DNA of 64,000 bases from Flaccisagitta enflata (GCA_965153355.1 OZ231128.1:38254001-38318000), one strand, 5' to 3'. Numbered from the stretch's first letter, positions 40,734 through 52,950 are shown. Notes: generated by a model from the letters alone, not told the origin. Translations and numbers: made by a program.

Positions 40734-41123
40734 TATATCCGAGTAAATCATGAAGCTTTTAATTAGGCGAGACCAGCCTGGGGGGGGGGGGGACAACAAC
40801 TAGTCGCTACCCCACTTATGCACAGACTTGTGGAAAAAAAGTGATAAAAATTTCAATCATTTGAACACCAGATTTGCGGATGTTTTAGATAATTCTGAAT
40901 CGATTGAGACCAACTTTTTTTCACAAAACAATTTTTCCCCACTACCCCCCCCCCGGGGGAATTGGTGGGGGGGAGATAGGGGGGCCATTAAGCTTCGGCA
41001 ATACCCAAATCCAATTCCCCGGACATCAGGGTTCACGATTCTCTCATAGTCAACCAGATATGTCTGATTCTAAAAATGTGTTTTTTTCAAGACCAAGTGT
41101 GAGTCTGTTGCTGATATTGTTCT

Positions 41124-41127
<4 letters not shown>

Positions 41128-41189
<62 letters not shown>
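41128..41189 (+). repeat. (TTG)n
   Basis: About 20 units with one TTTT interruption. Confidence 0.9.
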
Positions 41190-41192
<3 letters not shown>

Positions 41193-42269
41193 TTATCGTA
41201 ATACTGTAACCATTGCACCGACAAAGACGATGACAAACTCGATTCATCGATTCACTCATTTATCCCTTTCATTGATGACAATGATGCCTTTTAACTTTGA
41301 ATATCATATTGAGTCTAGTTCGGTGCCGATCTAGAAATAGAATAAATTCACTAGAAAAAATACTATGAAAAAAAAAATCAGCGAAGCAATGCAAGGGTTT
41401 CCCCATTGCTTGGGTGTAAAACGCGGACAAATATGTTTTTTTTTTTTTTTGCCGTTATTATTTGTACTTGAGACTGATTGTCTGTCAGTCTGACTCTCTC
41501 TCTCTCTCTCTCTCTCTCCTTCTCCCCTTCGCTGGCTCTGCTCTGAATACAGGAACGAGATTGTGGTTTAAAAAGGCTACAGGATATTGGTTGATATTGA
41601 GATCACTATCCTGTAGTGTTGTCTTTCCACAATATAGTCGATCATATGTTACATCAAGATCTTGATCGACTGCAATAGGCGGGACCGCTCTATCAAGATC
41701 CCGCACCAAAATGAGTGCATCCATCTGTGCCCATCCTTTAAAATCGATATACCAGAAACCAGCTGCACTACAATATACAAATTAGGGGCTAAATGGAGAT
41801 TTGAAAAAAACGGAAGATGAATGAAATTAAGAAAAACAAAAATGGTAAGTACCTTAGAATTAGTGTCCCAACACTCCTTGATGATGACGATCTGATCAAA
41901 AAAGTTTTTTAAATTTTGACACACCCGACCCTGTTACTACTGGACTGGTGGTGAGTATTCCATCGGCTAGCTGTTGATCTCATGAGATAAGGCGAGAGGG
42001 AGGATGAGTTTGTTCGAAGTTCAAGAAGCGTCATAAATCAACTTAAAAGTAACATTTGTTTGGAAAGCCCCAGAGCCAGAGGATTTTTTTTTTTGTCTTT
42101 TTATAACGCGAAAACGACTTCATTCTCTTATTTTTCTCCCATCCGATTTACAGCCCCTCGATAAGTGAGTAAAAGGTGAAAAGTCAGCTGAGGCTGCTGA
42201 GCTAAGAACACAAAAAATTCAAACATCACGAAGCAAAGCAGCTGAGTAAAACGTCTTTGTTCTCTTTTC

Positions 42270-42330
42270 GGCAATGGCTCAAAAGGGGACTAAGTCCAGT
42301 AGAACACAGGAGAATTTCGCTGGTTTGTCT
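42270..42330. mobile_element. D-type fragment
   Basis: CTCAAAAGGGGACTAAGTCC, AGTAGAACACAGG and AATTTCGC resemble the D inverted block; too short for more. Confidence 0.3.
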
Positions 42331-42470
42331 ATTCGTACGTGCGTCCCCTCCCTCTTCAATCTGCCCCCTCAGGAATCAAATCAACCCTCTCAATTTCAAA
42401 CCTCAAATTATCAATCTAGTAGTAATCTACTAAACCTCCACTCGCTATCTTAGTTTTGGATACATGAAAT

Positions 42471-42592
42471 TATAGCGCATCCAAAATAGCAGCCTCCAAA
42501 ATAGCAGCCTCCAAAATAGCACGGCCCATTATAGCACAACCGGTATTATAGCAGCTCTATTATAGCACACCGAGATTATAGCAGCCCTATTT
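42471..42592 (+). repeat. short minisatellite of AAAATAGCAGCC/ATTATAGCA units
   Basis: About eight units of 13-17 bases, first TCCAAAATAGCAGCC, then TATTATAGCA(C/G) variants. Confidence 0.6.
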
Positions 42593-42886
42593 TTACATTA
42601 AAAACAAGTAAAGGCTGGGCTCAAGCTAATCTATATGTAAAAAGGATCTAACAGTGCTGAGTTATATTAGTACCAAGCTGGAATAAGGGTAATGATAATA
42701 TCTGTCAACACTGATAAGTCATACTAAGCTGTAAATCATTTAGAAAATAGGATGAACACAACTCATTTGGTTCTCACGCCCATAGATAAGTAACAAGTGC
42801 ACATATAAGATCTTGATCAAAAATATCTTCACACCAATATGGCTTATTTGTGACCAAACAACTGTGACCGTTGGAAAGAGCAAGAA

Positions 42887-42925
42887 ACAAGGCTGGATAC
42901 ACGCCCATCAGTTGCAGACTCCTCA
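42887..42925 (+). mobile_element. class B 5' fragment
   Basis: AACAAGGCTGGATACACGCC followed by CATCAGTTGCAGAC; the rest is missing. Confidence 0.4.
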
Positions 42926-42965
42926 AAGTCTCAATCAACAATTAATCCCCGTCCTCTTTCAGCAG

Positions 42966-43060
<95 letters not shown>

Positions 43061-43067
43061 GCTGTTG
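42966..43067 (+). repeat. (TTG)34
   Basis: Begins at an AGCAG after a class B fragment. Confidence 0.92.
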
Positions 43068-43204
43068 CAGGGACCTTCAATAATTCAAATCAGCTTTTAG
43101 AGACGTCACAGTATCCTCACCAGTACATTTTACCTTAGTAAATTTTAACATCGCTACCTGTTAACAAATCGCCACATATTCATAGAGGAAGAAACATATA
43201 GGAG

Positions 43205-43210
43205 TCTCTC

Positions 43211-43245
<35 letters not shown>

Positions 43246-43295
43246 TTCTCTTTCTCTTTCTCTTTCTCTTTCTCTTTCTCATTCTCATTCTCATT

Positions 43296-43367
<72 letters not shown>
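43205..43367 (+). repeat. CT/CTTT/CATT compound tract
   Basis: Starts 14 bases past the donor of exon d of the unidentified gene. Confidence 0.9.
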
Positions 43368-43369
<2 letters not shown>

Positions 43370-43381
43370 ATCATTACTCAC

Positions 43382-43533
43382 CCTCGTCTGCGGTGAGCAT
43401 GACAGAGGCCCTGCAAAGTCCGCTTCCTTTTCTGATGCCGTTGGCGACAACTCTGTTGAAACCGACGAAGATGGTTTTGTCAGCAACTCCGAAAAGCGGT
43501 TCCTGCCCACTTAACGTAAAAAGATATTTGGAT
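43382..43533 (-). CDS. unidentified gene, exon d
   Basis: The acceptor is a (CT)33 tract ending CACAG; the donor is G|GTGAGT. Encodes SKYLFTLSGQEPLFGVADKT and RKGSGLCRASVML. A nearer CAG at 43503-43505 would give a shorter exon but a wrong phase. The next exon is not identified. Confidence 0.66.
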
Positions 43534-43534
43534 C

Positions 43535-43607
<73 letters not shown>

Positions 43608-46600
43608 ATGAAAAATCCTGGACAGTGCAGTCGCGGACATAACAGGAACGAAGCTGGAATTGGAAAGGTATTAGTCAACTGTTGCGGCTAGGATTTTAAA
43701 ATAATATTCACTCAAAGCTCTGGGCCATCCGCTTTTATAAAAACCATAGTTCGAGCTATTTCATTAAAATGATCACGCACACCAGCAGGGAATGACCCTC
43801 TTTCTGAGGGCCTCATTGTGTATCTTAATTTCTCTATAAGCGCCCTTCCCCCCCCCCCCTTCCCATCTTGTAATGCCTCATATCTTTGCTCTAACTTTCA
43901 GACCATCCTCACGCGACGCTACTACTTCCGTTGTGTGTGTATTCGTGCTTGAAGTACAGATCGTAGCTTGTTCGATGGACTTTTGATTCTATGGGGGCGT
44001 TTCTAGTCGGAGACATTTGCGTCTTTAACGGGCCACTACGTTCGTTCACTCAAACCGCTCACTCGCTCCGCAGCGTTTTGCTTTGCTAAGCTTGCTTCGC
44101 TCACTCACTCACTTCACTCATTCCCTCGTGGCACAGTTGAAATTCTTGAATATGTGTTCATGCTGTGAACACGTTTCATGGGAAGAAACACGTTTTTCGT
44201 CTTCTCTAGAAACACGCCCTCGGTGTTCTTTTTCTAGGCTTTGCGGTGCCTTTGATTGAGCGCGGTACCTTTGATCTGAGCGGTGTCACAGCGCCAAAAA
44301 AGGAAAGCGGGAAGCAAGATGAATCACTCCTTCATAAGTCCCCCTTGGAGGAAAAAAACGCCTCAAAAGTTGTGGTTTGGTCCATGAATGTAAATCGATG
44401 GCCCAAGTGACAGAAAAAAAATACTTCTCTCTTTTATTCACCGAGGAAAGCTTCTCTTTTCCATGGTAACAGGACAGATTTTAACTCATTCGAGCGATGT
44501 TCGCGTTATTGTTAGCTTTATGGGATCATACATTCGCGCTTTGTGTACTTGTGCATTTTATGATTTTTCGGATTTAAAAAAACGATGCAAAACATGAGTA
44601 ATGTGAACGAACCAATCTTTCAAGCGGTGCAAATAATGTAGCAGTTAGCGGTATGAAACACGTGAAATAGTAATGAGCGAATTTACCATGTGAGCGAATA
44701 AAAGGGAAAAGCATTCAGCTGTCATTCCAGGTGAACGTAATAGAAGGTACCCTATGATTTCCCCGAGTCAACGACCTCAGACAAAGTTAATGCAACGGCA
44801 CTACTGTACAAGGAATCACGGTTGTGTAACGTGATTTTTGCGGTACCAAAAAGGACTCCGTCATAGCAGCTATCCGCAAAGAATGGACACCCAATCCCAA
44901 TCTCTTAAACCCCCTTCACACGCTCTCATCGTGACGATTTTTTCTTAATCAGTTAATAATCATTCTTGAAAATCAACATGATCTTTGGTAGAAATATGTA
45001 TGACGGCGTGCATCCGAGGGCAACATTTGGTATGTTAAGAGGGGTCAAAATAGAAAATCTTAAATGATCTGAGTAACAAGAAAAATTTTTACCAAAAAAT
45101 TCATTAAGAGAAGTCATATTAAGTATTTTATTGCAAATTTGCGTTAGATTAGGATAAAAGACCAAACATAGTTACATAATATTTATGAAAGATAATTTCT
45201 GAAAAATACTGAAAATTATATGTTTGTTTGCTAATAAGAGGCCTATTGAAATTATCCGTTTGCATAAAAAATGGAAAAAAAAAGAAAATAAGAAAACATA
45301 GCCCTCTTTCAAAATCAACATGTTTTTGAAGATGCAAAATTTCCCTGCATTTGATATTGTTATAATCTAAAATAATCGCCCCAAGAAAGATTTGGTTCTT
45401 TTCAGATTTACATTAAAAAGATCAATGGGGACAATCTTTCTCAACTCAACAAGCCCGACCGGGCACCGATGCGTCCGGGCTGTGTCTCTGCGTGTATTGA
45501 TCATGTAAGAGAGAGACGGACAAACAGACGAGTGAAAGTAGTTTAGGAGGCTCTCAATACATGTTGGTTGATCATTTGTTTCAGTACAGGATCAGTCACC
45601 GTGGCCAAAAACAGCCAAGAAACGCGGTTTTTGCACTTGCGTAACGGAGATACCGAAGGATGGACGGACGGACGGATGGCTGGACGGACGGACGGACGGA
45701 CGGACGGACGGACGGACGGACGGACGGACGGACGGACGGACGGACGGACGGACGGACGGACGGACGGACGGACGGACAGACCCTCTTATAGAGATGCGTT
45801 CCTGACGGACGCATCTAAAAACTATCATTCTCAACTAAACATGCTTTTTGTGCACAGAACGAGTAGAATACCACTAAGGCACTAAGGTCTTACTTGAGCA
45901 CTTCGGGTCTGACATCTGGCTTCCGGTGGATGTCGATATGTTGGTGATCTTGGTCTTTAGACGTTCTGAAGGAAGAAGCTGCTCCGGACTTCCACCACCA
46001 CTCCAGTTGCTCGTCAGCTACAGTCACCGCCAAAACCGATCCTTTCTTTACGATATTTTCTTTGACCTAGTTTGGATTAAAAAATCTTACTTGGATACAC
46101 TCTTTTCTTTGACTAAGAACCTTGTTTATAAGAACATTGAGGCTCAGATATGGAAAAAAATAAGAACAATCATAAGAACATCGCTAGCCTTACAACGGAG
46201 GATTGTAAGAATATTCTTCTTTTGTTGCTCTTAGCTAATATAGGAACTGCAGTGAACAAAAAGAATTTTAACTGCTTTGTTATAGTAATTGACATTAAAT
46301 GATTAATCAGTCTCACATTTAAATCTGATAAATTGTGATTTATATTTTAGTTCTGATATCCTTTCAATTAGCCATCAAAGCTAGGTAACCAGATAAAAGA
46401 AATTCCTGTATAAGCTGGCGATTCGAGAAGAAAGAACATCTCAAGAACAATTTGAGGCTCAAATTGCCTTAGAAATAAGAACATCGAGCCTCAGGAAAAA
46501 GAACATGTTCTTATAAGAAAAAAAGAGTGCATGTGCCATGATTGAGGAGTATTTCGCAAGAAGTGAACCCATTTAAAGGTTTGTCTACGCACTTTAAGAT

Positions 46601-49069
46601 AGACACTCCTCACACACAAAAAAAAAAATATTTGTTTTGCTATAGTGATATTCTATGAAATTACATTGATTTCAATTCTAAACAACTTTTGCCTAGCATA
46701 CCTAATAAAGAGAGGGAGTCTCTACACATTTCATGTCTCATATGAGCTCACTTACCGCGAAGTTGACTGTAAAGCCCATTAAGTTCTCATGTTATGAAAT
46801 GATACGTACAGTTGAACCCCGCTTAAGATGAACGCAGAACAAGGAAAAATACAAGAAATCTTTACCCTTTTGCTTTTCATGGAAACATTCTAATAAAGCC
46901 CTGTCCCACTTGTATCTCGCACCGTACCTTCATGAGATAAGCGCCATCTTTAACGATGTTGGTGTATCCAGGAAGACCATTACTGTAGACTTTGAGGTTT
47001 CGATCGAAGATTGCTGCTTCGGCCATGTTAGAAGAGGTTCCGTTGTCACCGCCGTCACCGTCGCCCAACGATGAATCACTCACGTCAAACGTCCAACCAG
47101 ATGGGGCAAATCCATACTCCAACTCGATTCTGTATCAACAACTGAAGCGGGTTAACAATATCGTTGTGGACGGGTGGGCAGTAGAGTGGGTTCAATTTGG
47201 GCATTCAAATGAAAAATTATTTCCAAGCAATATTCTTGTTCCTTTTGCATGTTAAGAGCCCAATCTCTTTGGAAAATCGATTTGACTTGATCTGGACACT
47301 CCGTCATCAATGCTGTTGTTGTATAGAATTGATTGCTGGAGTTATTAGAGAAATTTCTTCTACAGTAATCCTTTACAACTACAGCATTGTTGACGGAGTG
47401 TCTAGATCAAGTCCAAATCAATTTTCCAATGAGATTAGGCTCTTGATATGCAAATTGAATATGAAAAGTGCTTGGAAATAATGTTTCATTTGAATGCCTT
47501 AATTGAGCCCACTCTAGTGGGCAGGGGCACCCAACCCCTATCCACACCCCACGGCCCCACATAAATACGCAAAAAGCATCTTACAAGTCATCCAAGGATC
47601 GCACATGGTCAGCGGTACCCGATACCCTGCCCGGAGTGATCAAGTGAAGTAGTGGAGTGAGAGCAGGGCAGCGGCTCCAAAGGGCCAATGTCCTGTAAGA
47701 CACAGGGGTGAATTTTGAGACGTCCTGAGGTATATCAGTTCTTTTGAAGACGGATAGAGGTCATTGAAGTCTGGAGGGTAGGATTTAGTCCAAAAGATTT
47801 GAGGTTCAGGGGCAGGCTTGAGGCCTCGAGGACAATTCTGAGGCTTAAAGAACTGATTTAAGGCCTGGAGGGCGGATTTGAGGTCTGGAGGGCAGATATG
47901 AGGTCCGGAGAGCTGATTTGAGCTCTTGAGGGCTAAATTGAGGTCTGAGAGGGCTTATTTTAAAACGGGAGGACAGAAGAACCGATATTTCGAAATTTCC
48001 CCCTGTGTCCTACAGGACCATGGCCCTTTGGGGCCGCTGCCCAAAAAGCTCATATTGGCACTTTTCGACTCATGTCCATGGACAGACGGTTGGACGGACA
48101 GACGTACGGACGGACGGATGGATGGTCGGACGGACAGACGGACGGACGGACGGACGGACGGACGGAGGTACGAAGTAAGCCTCATATCAGGGGAAACGAC
48201 CTGAATTAGATGGATTTCGAGATAACGAGGCCAACACCGAAAAATCGCGTGCGAGACTTACAAATTGATTTGGAATGACTTAGAATGACTTTGTATACTC
48301 AAAGAAATAAAATTGATAAAAAAGTGAAAGTGTGACGGACCGACAGACAGAACGACCGATTAACGGACAGATGGACAGACAGACAAAGAGGGGTGTAGAG
48401 TCACGTGCACGCGACTAAAAATTTGAGATTATTTTCTAGATCAAATTAAAAAAAAAATGATGCCTGATCAGTGTTATTCAATATGCTTAGAGGAAAGCGA
48501 TATGGCTAAACAGGTTTGATTTAGTAATTGCTAGTATTAATCAAAGAAAATCCTTTGTAAAACAATTAATTCAATTTTCAAAGATTTCGGATTTAAGACA
48601 AGACACAACGAGGCCGGATTCACGGCAGGACAGGCGCGGACTATCGGGCAGGGGCAATAATGCAAAACCGCTATAGCACTTGCAATTCAAAAATGTTGAG
48701 GACGGACCGACGGACTGACACGACAAGGTGTAGGGTCGCGCGTCCGCGACTAGAAATAGTAAGTCCTCACATGTCCCTTTAACCCAGTCTCCATTGTATA
48801 GATTTCTGACTGTCCCATCATCTCACATCAAAACTGTTGATGAGTTTACGCTCCATATCTGCGCTCACTACTACCTGACTACCTGGCTTTGTCATAAGGT
48901 CCAGTGAAATCGATTTTGATGACGGACTGTCCCGAGCATCTTTTGGTGAGGTCGGAGGATGTTGGAGTGGCCAAGAAAGACACAAACGGTGAATATCCGT
49001 GAATTTTGCCAGTCTGAAGGTCAATGCGCACCAAATCCTCGTGGACACCACAAAATGCGAATGGCAGGC
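43382..49069 (-). CDS. unidentified multi-exon gene, four internal exons
   Basis: Exons in transcript order are 49069-48883, 47129-46928, 46066-45894 and 43533-43382. Phases chain without conflict (1 to 2, 2 to 0, 0 to 2, 2 to 1) across 714 coding bases, about 238 residues. The translation is non-repetitive, with alternating hydrophobic stretches, three cysteines, few charged helices, and a Gly/Asp-rich segment LGDGDGGDNGTSSN that could bind calcium. I do not recognise the family. The composition suggests a beta-rich, probably extracellular protein; that is inference. No start or stop codon exon is identified, so both ends are open. Introns hold a class C element, stacked mobile elements and CT tracts. 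Confidence 0.65.
43538..43605 (+). repeat. (GA)33 forming the acceptor tract of exon d
   Basis: On the coding strand it reads (CT)33 running straight into CACAG. Confidence 0.9.
43606..44959. other. intron of the unidentified gene, no features
   Basis: Between exons c and d. A segment near 44030-44120 is rich in TCACTC motifs. Confidence 0.4.
44960..45350 (+). repeat. dispersed repeat X, copy 1
   Basis: About 380 bp aligns along its length with 60400-60770 (TTTGTTTGCTAATAAGAGGC against TTTGTTCACTAACAGGAGGT). AT-rich, non-coding, family unknown. Confidence 0.5.
45448..45821 (+). mobile_element. hairpin-ended element, class C, complete
   Basis: Starts AACAAGCCCGACCGGGC, then CGATGCGTCCGGGC. 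A 120-bp (GGAC)n tract is at 45661-45780. It ends ATAGAGATGCGTTCCTGACG plus GACGCATCTAAAAA. GATGCGTCC pairs exactly with GGACGCATC. It lies in an intron of the unidentified gene, between exons c and d. Confidence 0.72.
45894..46066 (-). CDS. unidentified gene, exon c
   Basis: Acceptor AATCCAAACTAG, donor AA|GTAAGA. Encodes VKENIVKKGSVLAVTVADEQ and LEWWWKSG. A second open frame across the 3' part (starting LTSNWSGGG) was set aside because only this frame fits the neighbours' phases. Confidence 0.62.
46928..47129 (-). CDS. unidentified gene, exon b
   Basis: Acceptor TTGATACAG, donor AAG|GTACGG. Encodes IELEYGFAPSGWTFDVSDSS, then AEAAIFDRNLKVYSNGLPGY. A mobile element begins within about ten bases upstream of the acceptor. 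Confidence 0.68.
47182..47516. mobile_element. 335-bp hAT-like MITE with 8-bp duplication
   Basis: TIRs start TAGAGTGGGTTCAATTTGGG against CCACTCTA at the other end; arms run about 130 bp. GTGGGCAG is duplicated at 47174-47181 and 47517-47524. TAGxG termini and an 8-bp duplication are typical of hAT. The host sequence is known from other class H copies, where GTGGGCAG occurs once. Confidence 0.82.
47587..48042 (+). mobile_element. D-type element within class H
   Basis: Starts GTCATCCAAGGATCGCACAT, GGTCAGCGGTACCCG. Its core is units near TTGAGGTCTGGAGGGC and it ends GGCCCTTTGGGGCCGCTGCC. Confidence 0.65.
48242..48420 (+). mobile_element. class A 3' part with decamer units
   Basis: GGAATGACTTAGAATGACTT units, a GGAC/GACA tract, then GTCACGTGCACGCGAC-TAAAAA. 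The 5' end is not recognisable. Confidence 0.5.
48607..48757 (+). mobile_element. hairpin-ended element, class A'
   Basis: Starts ACGAGGCCGGATTCACGGC, has GGCGCGGACTATCGGGCAGG, and ends GTCGCGCGTCCGCGAC-TAGAAA. It matches the copy at 17733. Confidence 0.62.
48883..49069 (-). CDS. unidentified gene, exon a
   Basis: Acceptor CATACTCAG, donor AG|GTAGTC. Encodes GLPFAFCGVHEDLVRIDLQT and later SGQSVIKIDFTGPYDKA. The other frames are interrupted or less protein-like. The preceding exon was not found. Confidence 0.62.
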
Positions 49070-49314
49070 CTGAGTATGGACGCAAACATGGGCAACATTT
49101 TGACATATGACTTTGACAAGAGTGTTTTGAAAGTATGTATAAAATGGGCCCAATCTTTATCATAGATTCAAATGGCCAATTTACATACATCGAGTTGTTG
49201 GAGTTATTAGATTACATGGAAAGAATAAAAAAATTTCATCAACATCGTAGAGATCAATGAAAAAGGAACATCTATAAACGCTACTATCGCTACTTCTCGT
49301 GACTATTAGCCAAT

Positions 49315-49414
<100 letters not shown>

Positions 49415-49992
49415 GAATGACTTGTCAGCAAGTAACCTGATAAAAAGAAGCACACGAAATAATGGAAGAATTTGCCAATTGGATGGGGAGCGTTTGACAC
49501 AACTACGGAGTTTCTTTTGGATTCACTCATTTTGTAGTCTTTCTTCACTCTCCTTTTTCTCTTTCCCTCTTTTTCTTTCTCTTCTTTTTTTTTCTTTTTT
49601 TCTTCCCGTCTATTTCCGTCGTTTTTTTATCTCCAAAATCACCGACTCCTGGGTATGCATAATCAACTTTTTTTTTCAAGAACTGATACGCTAATTTCAG
49701 TACAAAAGCTTGCGAACTGGAGGATCAATCTTTAAAGAAATTTCTTTAAATCTTTCGGAAGCCAATTTAACAAATTTTAGGACAACAGTGATTTTTTTCG
49801 TAGACAGTTCTGATGTGCTTGTGAAAAAAAATGTTTCTTCTTCTAGTCAATTTTCATCAAGGTCAACACTTATGCGCCACAATTGGGTGAAAATATATTA
49901 CTCCATTGCAATATCTAAGTATCTAGCACAGTATCTAGCACAGAAACTCGACAATTATAACCATTTTGACTACGTTGTATATATCTTTTATT

Positions 49993-50256
49993 GTTAGATG
50001 CGTCCGTCAGGAACGCATCTCTTTATGAGGGTCTATCCATTGGTCCGTCGGTCCGTCCATCGGGCTGTCGGGCCGTATGACCGTTACGCTTCCGGCGACA
50101 TTACGTACCAAATCAAACACTCTTTAGAAGGCTTTGGGGTCGTTTTATCTGTCTGTCCGTCCTTCTATCTGTTCTTCAATAGATCTGACATGTCTATCGC
50201 CAAAGTCAATACACGTAAGGACACAGTCAGGACGCATCTTTGCCCGGTCGGGCTTG
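49993..50256 (-). mobile_element. hairpin-ended element, class C, complete
   Basis: The left (3') end is TAGATGCGTCCGTCAGGAAC plus GCATC. The right (5') end reads GGACGCATCTTTGCCCGGTC plus GGGCTTG. It confirms the class C end pair seen at 45448. Confidence 0.68.
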
Positions 50257-50407
50257 CTAATTCCTAATCCATTTCAAGCAATTGCCTGAAACCGTACTCA
50301 TGAAAATACCCCTTTGTCAGCATCCCAATCTTTTCCTATATTCGCATATAAGTGGGCAGGGGCAATGATGCAAAACAAAATTGTTCATGTTGCAGGAATA
50401 GTTATGA

Positions 50408-50609
50408 AAACAAGGCCGGATACACGGCTACCCCAGTCGCGTGCGGGTGGGCAGGGGCCATAATTGAGGTCAATGCATCATTTGGGCAGGAGCAGTGAAG
50501 CCAGAGACCGCAAAAACCCAAAAAAAGTAAAGTGTGACCGACGGATGGACGGACGGACGGACCGACGGACCGCCAAAGCGGGGTGTAGAGTCGCGTAGCA
50601 CGCGACTAA
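50408..50609 (+). mobile_element. hairpin-ended element, class A, best-preserved copy
   Basis: AACAAGGCCGGATACACGGC, CAGTCGCGTGCGGGTGGGCA, (GGAC)n, GGGGTGTAGAGTCGCGTAGC plus ACGCGACTAAAAA. No open frame and no target duplication is visible. Confidence 0.78.
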
Positions 50610-50948
50610 AAAATGCTGAAGAAGACCCAAAAGTCCAGCTTGTTATCCAAGGATCTAGTACTAGTTTGCTCGGAGTAATCAAGTGAAAGGTGAAAAATAC
50701 AGAGCATTCAATCTTACTTTATGCAAAAAGAACTTATTTTGCGCAATAATTATTCAACTTTTCAGTTTGACCTTTTTTTTAGCATAAAAGCACTACATAT
50801 TACACTTTTTGTATCAAAAATTCAGGGGACTGGGTTTTGTAGATTAGCAGAAATCTTAATTTGAAGTTGTGCAGTAAATTCTTTTAAAAATATAGTTTTC
50901 TCGCTGATTTCAATTTCAAGCTGTTTTAAACTACAGATGCTTGGTTAC

Positions 50949-51544
50949 AACCATGCCAAGATAAAAAACCGCACTGCGATATGATGACCCTTGGCTCTTT
51001 ATTAAGAGACAAAACTACACAAAATCTATGAGCATTCTAAAGAGCTTCAAAAAATCTATCATTTGAGTGGTGTCAGAAAGTTTTAGCTCAAAAACTTTAA
51101 AACTTACAACCATTTCAAGTTGAGATGTCTATATCCCAATTGCCAGGAAATTGATGGTCAAATTTTTTCATTGTTCTTTGTACCTTTATTAATATTCACC
51201 TGAATGAAAAAAAATTCATGACAGGAAAAAAATTTGGAAATTTTTTTTCAAAATGTCGCCAAGCAGAAATTAGTAGCTTTATTTGTTTACAAACTATGAT
51301 TAAATAAAAAAAAAGGTAACGAGGAGAGGAGAGGAAAGGAACAAAAATGTAATTTCCTGCAATTGACAATTTAACTTTAAACTTTTGTAACTTTTAAAGT
51401 TTTTGAACTAGAATTTTCTGACACCACTCAAATGATAGATTTTTTGAAGCTCTTTAAAATGGTCATGGAGTTTTTGTAGTTTTGCCTCCAACTAATGAGC
51501 CCAGTATGTCAAAACGTAGTGCGGTTTTTTATTTGGGCATGGTT
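50949..51544. mobile_element. palindromic element, about 600 bp
   Basis: Arms of about 210 bp: ACCATGCC..ATAAAAAACCGC at the left and its complement at the right (GCGGTTTTTTATTTGGGCAT). The shared inner block CATTTGAGTGGTGTCAGAAA recurs inverted. The loop holds GAGGAGAGGAGAGG. Confidence 0.62.
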
Positions 51545-51979
51545 AGTCAAGAGATAGCTACTAAGACCCCAAAGTTAGAATTTGCCAGCTTCTATTACAG
51601 AACATAGAACTTTAGACAAGTACAAGTACTATCAAAATTTGGACAAAAATCTTACAAAAACTTTAATCCACTCTTCACGTTTGCAAGGTTTTGTACCAAA
51701 TCTACTGTAATTCGTGATGTCTCGTCGTTGATGATTTCTTTACTTTCATTCTTTTTTTCTTTTTTTTACATTTTTCATGAATGCGGGTTTTTTTCTTTTC
51801 ATTTAATCTTGTTCTTTTAAAGAAAAAGACTGACGAGAACTTTTTTTTCCTGTCTTTTGTTTTTTCTTGTTTTTTTTAGTTTTCAATCACTATATTTACA
51901 ATTTTTTACGTGCGATTTTTTTCATTCTATATTTTTTCGTTTTTTGTTTTTTTTTTTTCGGTTCCTCCGATGATCTTCT

Positions 51980-52521
<542 letters not shown>

Positions 52522-52767
52522 CTTATAATCGTTACTTGTATTTAAAGTTTGCCGACTGCTTCATAATCTTGAACAGCACCTTTTCTGTCCAGATTCTTAA
52601 TTTTGAAATGTGTTTTGGTTTTGTTTGATTGTTTTTTATTTGTTTGTTTGTCTGTTATTAATTTTTTATGCATGAAGCGAAGAAGAACTATCGGTTTAAG
52701 ACAAGTCAATATGAAACCAAACGAGTTGACCCGAATTGGTCAGGGGAAAACGCCACTACGTCCAAAC

Positions 52768-52770
<3 letters not shown>

Positions 52771-52864
<94 letters not shown>

Positions 52865-52950
52865 CACCGAACAGAGAGAGCCATAAACGGTAACCAAGAC
52901 AGATCTACAGACAGACAGACCGACCGAGAGAAGATCGAAAGAATCCAGGT

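Larger units (their letters stand above)
35659..41755. mobile_element. 6097-bp insertion flanked by 8-bp AAACCAGC
   Basis: AAACCAGC occurs at 35651-35658 and again at 41756-41763, while the relative near 58100 has it once in the uninterrupted sequence. The insert ends share an inverted ATTTTGGTGCGGGATCTTG about 40 bases in. Inside are class A/D copies, a long palindrome, a Tc1 remnant and simple repeats. It could be one large element later invaded, or a stack; no single transposase gene is visible. Confidence 0.5.
35310..41928. mobile_element. 514-bp TIR element (9-bp duplication) split by a 6.1-kb insertion
   Basis: CCCTGTTAC flanks the element at 35301-35309 and 41929-41937. The ends are TCGGGTGTGTCAA and its reverse complement. 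The two parts, 35310-35658 and 41764-41928, together match the intact 511-bp relative at 57927-58437. A 9-bp duplication would fit a Mutator-like element; no transposase is seen. Confidence 0.7.
47137..48190 (+). mobile_element. class H element carrying two nested insertions
   Basis: The 5' part is at 47137-47181 (GCGGGTTAACAATATCG, GGACGGGTGGGCAG). A hAT-like MITE follows, then GTGGGCAGGGGC and the middle part to 47586, a D-type element to 48042, and a (GGAC)n 3' part that stops at CCTCATATCAGGGG without its hairpin. Confidence 0.6.

Noticed and set aside
41485-41724. 79-codon minus-strand frame that looks non-repetitive
   Set aside because: It overlaps the right end of the 6.1-kb insertion, including its inverted repeat, and has no splice sites that chain with the unidentified gene.
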